DNA of 64,000 nt, from the NCBI GenBank assembly GCA_963756185.1, contig CAVWMS010000002.1:868001-932000 (forward strand). The letters run 5' to 3'. A program made the position numbers and the translations under genes. Shown here one piece after another: positions 63,563 to 64,000 of the stretch; position 1 is the first letter of the stretch; every line of letters begins with the position of its first letter. The notes below the pieces were generated by a model, which was given only the letters and a program-made list of their open reading frames with translations, ran no database searches and had not been told where the DNA came from. Origin of the DNA: DATAXI01 sp963756185 (GTDB lineage: Bacteria > Verrucomicrobiota > Verrucomicrobiia > Chthoniobacterales > Chthoniobacteraceae).

Positions 63563-64000
63563 TTATTTGTCGAGGTTGGCTACGATTTGCTCGGTGATCT
63601 TTTGCACGAGGGCCTCGATGTCGGCGCCGGTGGGCTGCGGGTCGTTGGTCATGGGAGTCCAGGGCGTCACGGGCGAGGAGCAGCCGTGCTGACCGCAGAC
63701 CTGGGCCCAGGGATCGACTTCGCAAAGCTCGGCGGGCTTGAGGCCGTAACGGTCGTCGGGCAGGCCCATCTTTTTCTTGAGGTCGAGCAGTTCGGGCAGT
63801 TTTTCGCAGGCGATGGAGGTGCCGCCGGGGAGCGATTGCGCGTGGATGACGGTGCGGCAATAGGCGTCGGTGATTTCCAGTTTGAAATAGGCGTCCTCGA
63901 CCGATTTGCCCCAGCAGATGACGCCGTGGTTACCCATGAGGATGGATTGATGCTTCGGCGCGAGCGGGAAGATCTCCGCGGCGATCTCCGGGCCGCCGGG
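63563..64000 (-). CDS. Class II aldolase/adducin-family protein (5' end outside window)
   Basis: 145 C-terminal residues; the frame is open to the right edge. PGGPEIAAEIFPLAPKHQSI, then GNHGVICWGKSVEDAYFKLE, the conserved His-Gly of the zinc site and the following helix of class II aldolases. A long C-terminal extension (KPAELCEVDPWAQVCGQHGC, DPQPTGADIEALVQKITEQI) is more than the usual fold; its last 17 residues look amphipathic and could be a microcompartment-targeting helix. Probable substrate: fuculose- or rhamnulose-1-phosphate. Confidence 0.85.
   Translation of the reverse strand, partial: PGGPEIAAEIFPLAPKHQSILMGNHGVICWGKSVEDAYFKLEITDAYCRTVIHAQSLPGGTSIACEKLPELLDLKKKMGLPDDRYGLKPAELCEVDPWAQVCGQHGCSSPVTPWTPMTNDPQPTGADIEALVQKITEQIVANLDK

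Overview
The window looks like chromosomal DNA of a GC-rich bacterium, most likely a member of the Verrucomicrobiota. Three things point there: a secreted protein built of GloVer-type repeats (about 9.9-11.0 kb), a malate/lactate-dehydrogenase-like gene next to a class II aldolase at the right edge (a pair typical of the Planctomycetes-Verrucomicrobia microcompartment locus), and many large secreted proteins with repeat modules. The assignment is an inference from gene content; no rRNA is present.

Layout. 0-4 kb: tail of an unknown gene, a quinone oxidoreductase, a probable beta-barrel protein, a FecR-domain protein and a PIN/antitoxin pair. 4-13 kb: a CHASE2 adenylate cyclase, a C10 peptidase and a cyclophilin-GloVer fusion, followed by short tandem repeats. 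13.6-23.4 kb: an unusual island with an orphan antitoxin and broken PIN toxin, two full-length and one remnant TMTC-like membrane-TPR genes, and three GT-C-like membrane glycosyltransferase paralogues, one stopped by a single TAG codon. 23.4-26.7 kb: a frameshifted class II aldolase and fucose-isomerase-like gene around a 67-bp tandem repeat, then a bactofilin. 27-34 kb: a porin-like gene and a urea ABC transporter operon (urtABCDE) behind a probable sigma-54 promoter. 34.3-39.8 kb: an envelope polysaccharide operon (flippase, two GT2, two GT9). 39.8-45 kb: YceH, an SCP2 protein, a CHASE3-only membrane protein and a znuABC-like metal importer with a Fur-family regulator and a palindromic operator. 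45.2-48.1 kb: a NarL-type two-component system. 48.3-55.8 kb: an accessory region of small secreted proteins, redox enzymes, hydrolases, an ECF sigma factor and several gene remnants. 55.9-58.7 kb: a copper-related set with copC and copD. 58.8-64 kb: pabB, tRNA-Glu, a toxin-antitoxin pair, a dehydrogenase and a class II aldolase.

Working together: the urt genes form one nitrogen-scavenging unit; znuABC plus Fur form a metal-homeostasis unit; the 34-40 kb genes build and export a glycan; the island at 14-23 kb probably also acts on cell-envelope glycans; CopC/CopD handle copper.

A recurring oddity is the number of one-base lesions that break otherwise well conserved genes (cyclase, aldolase, isomerase, porin, urtA, response regulator, hydrolases, an SDR). 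One lies in an A homopolymer and several cluster in urtA, so base-level assembly error is a serious alternative to gene decay. Other fragments, such as the truncated PIN toxin, the TMTC remnant, the hydrolase N-terminus and the internally deleted reductase, cannot be explained by single-base error and look like real rearrangement scars.
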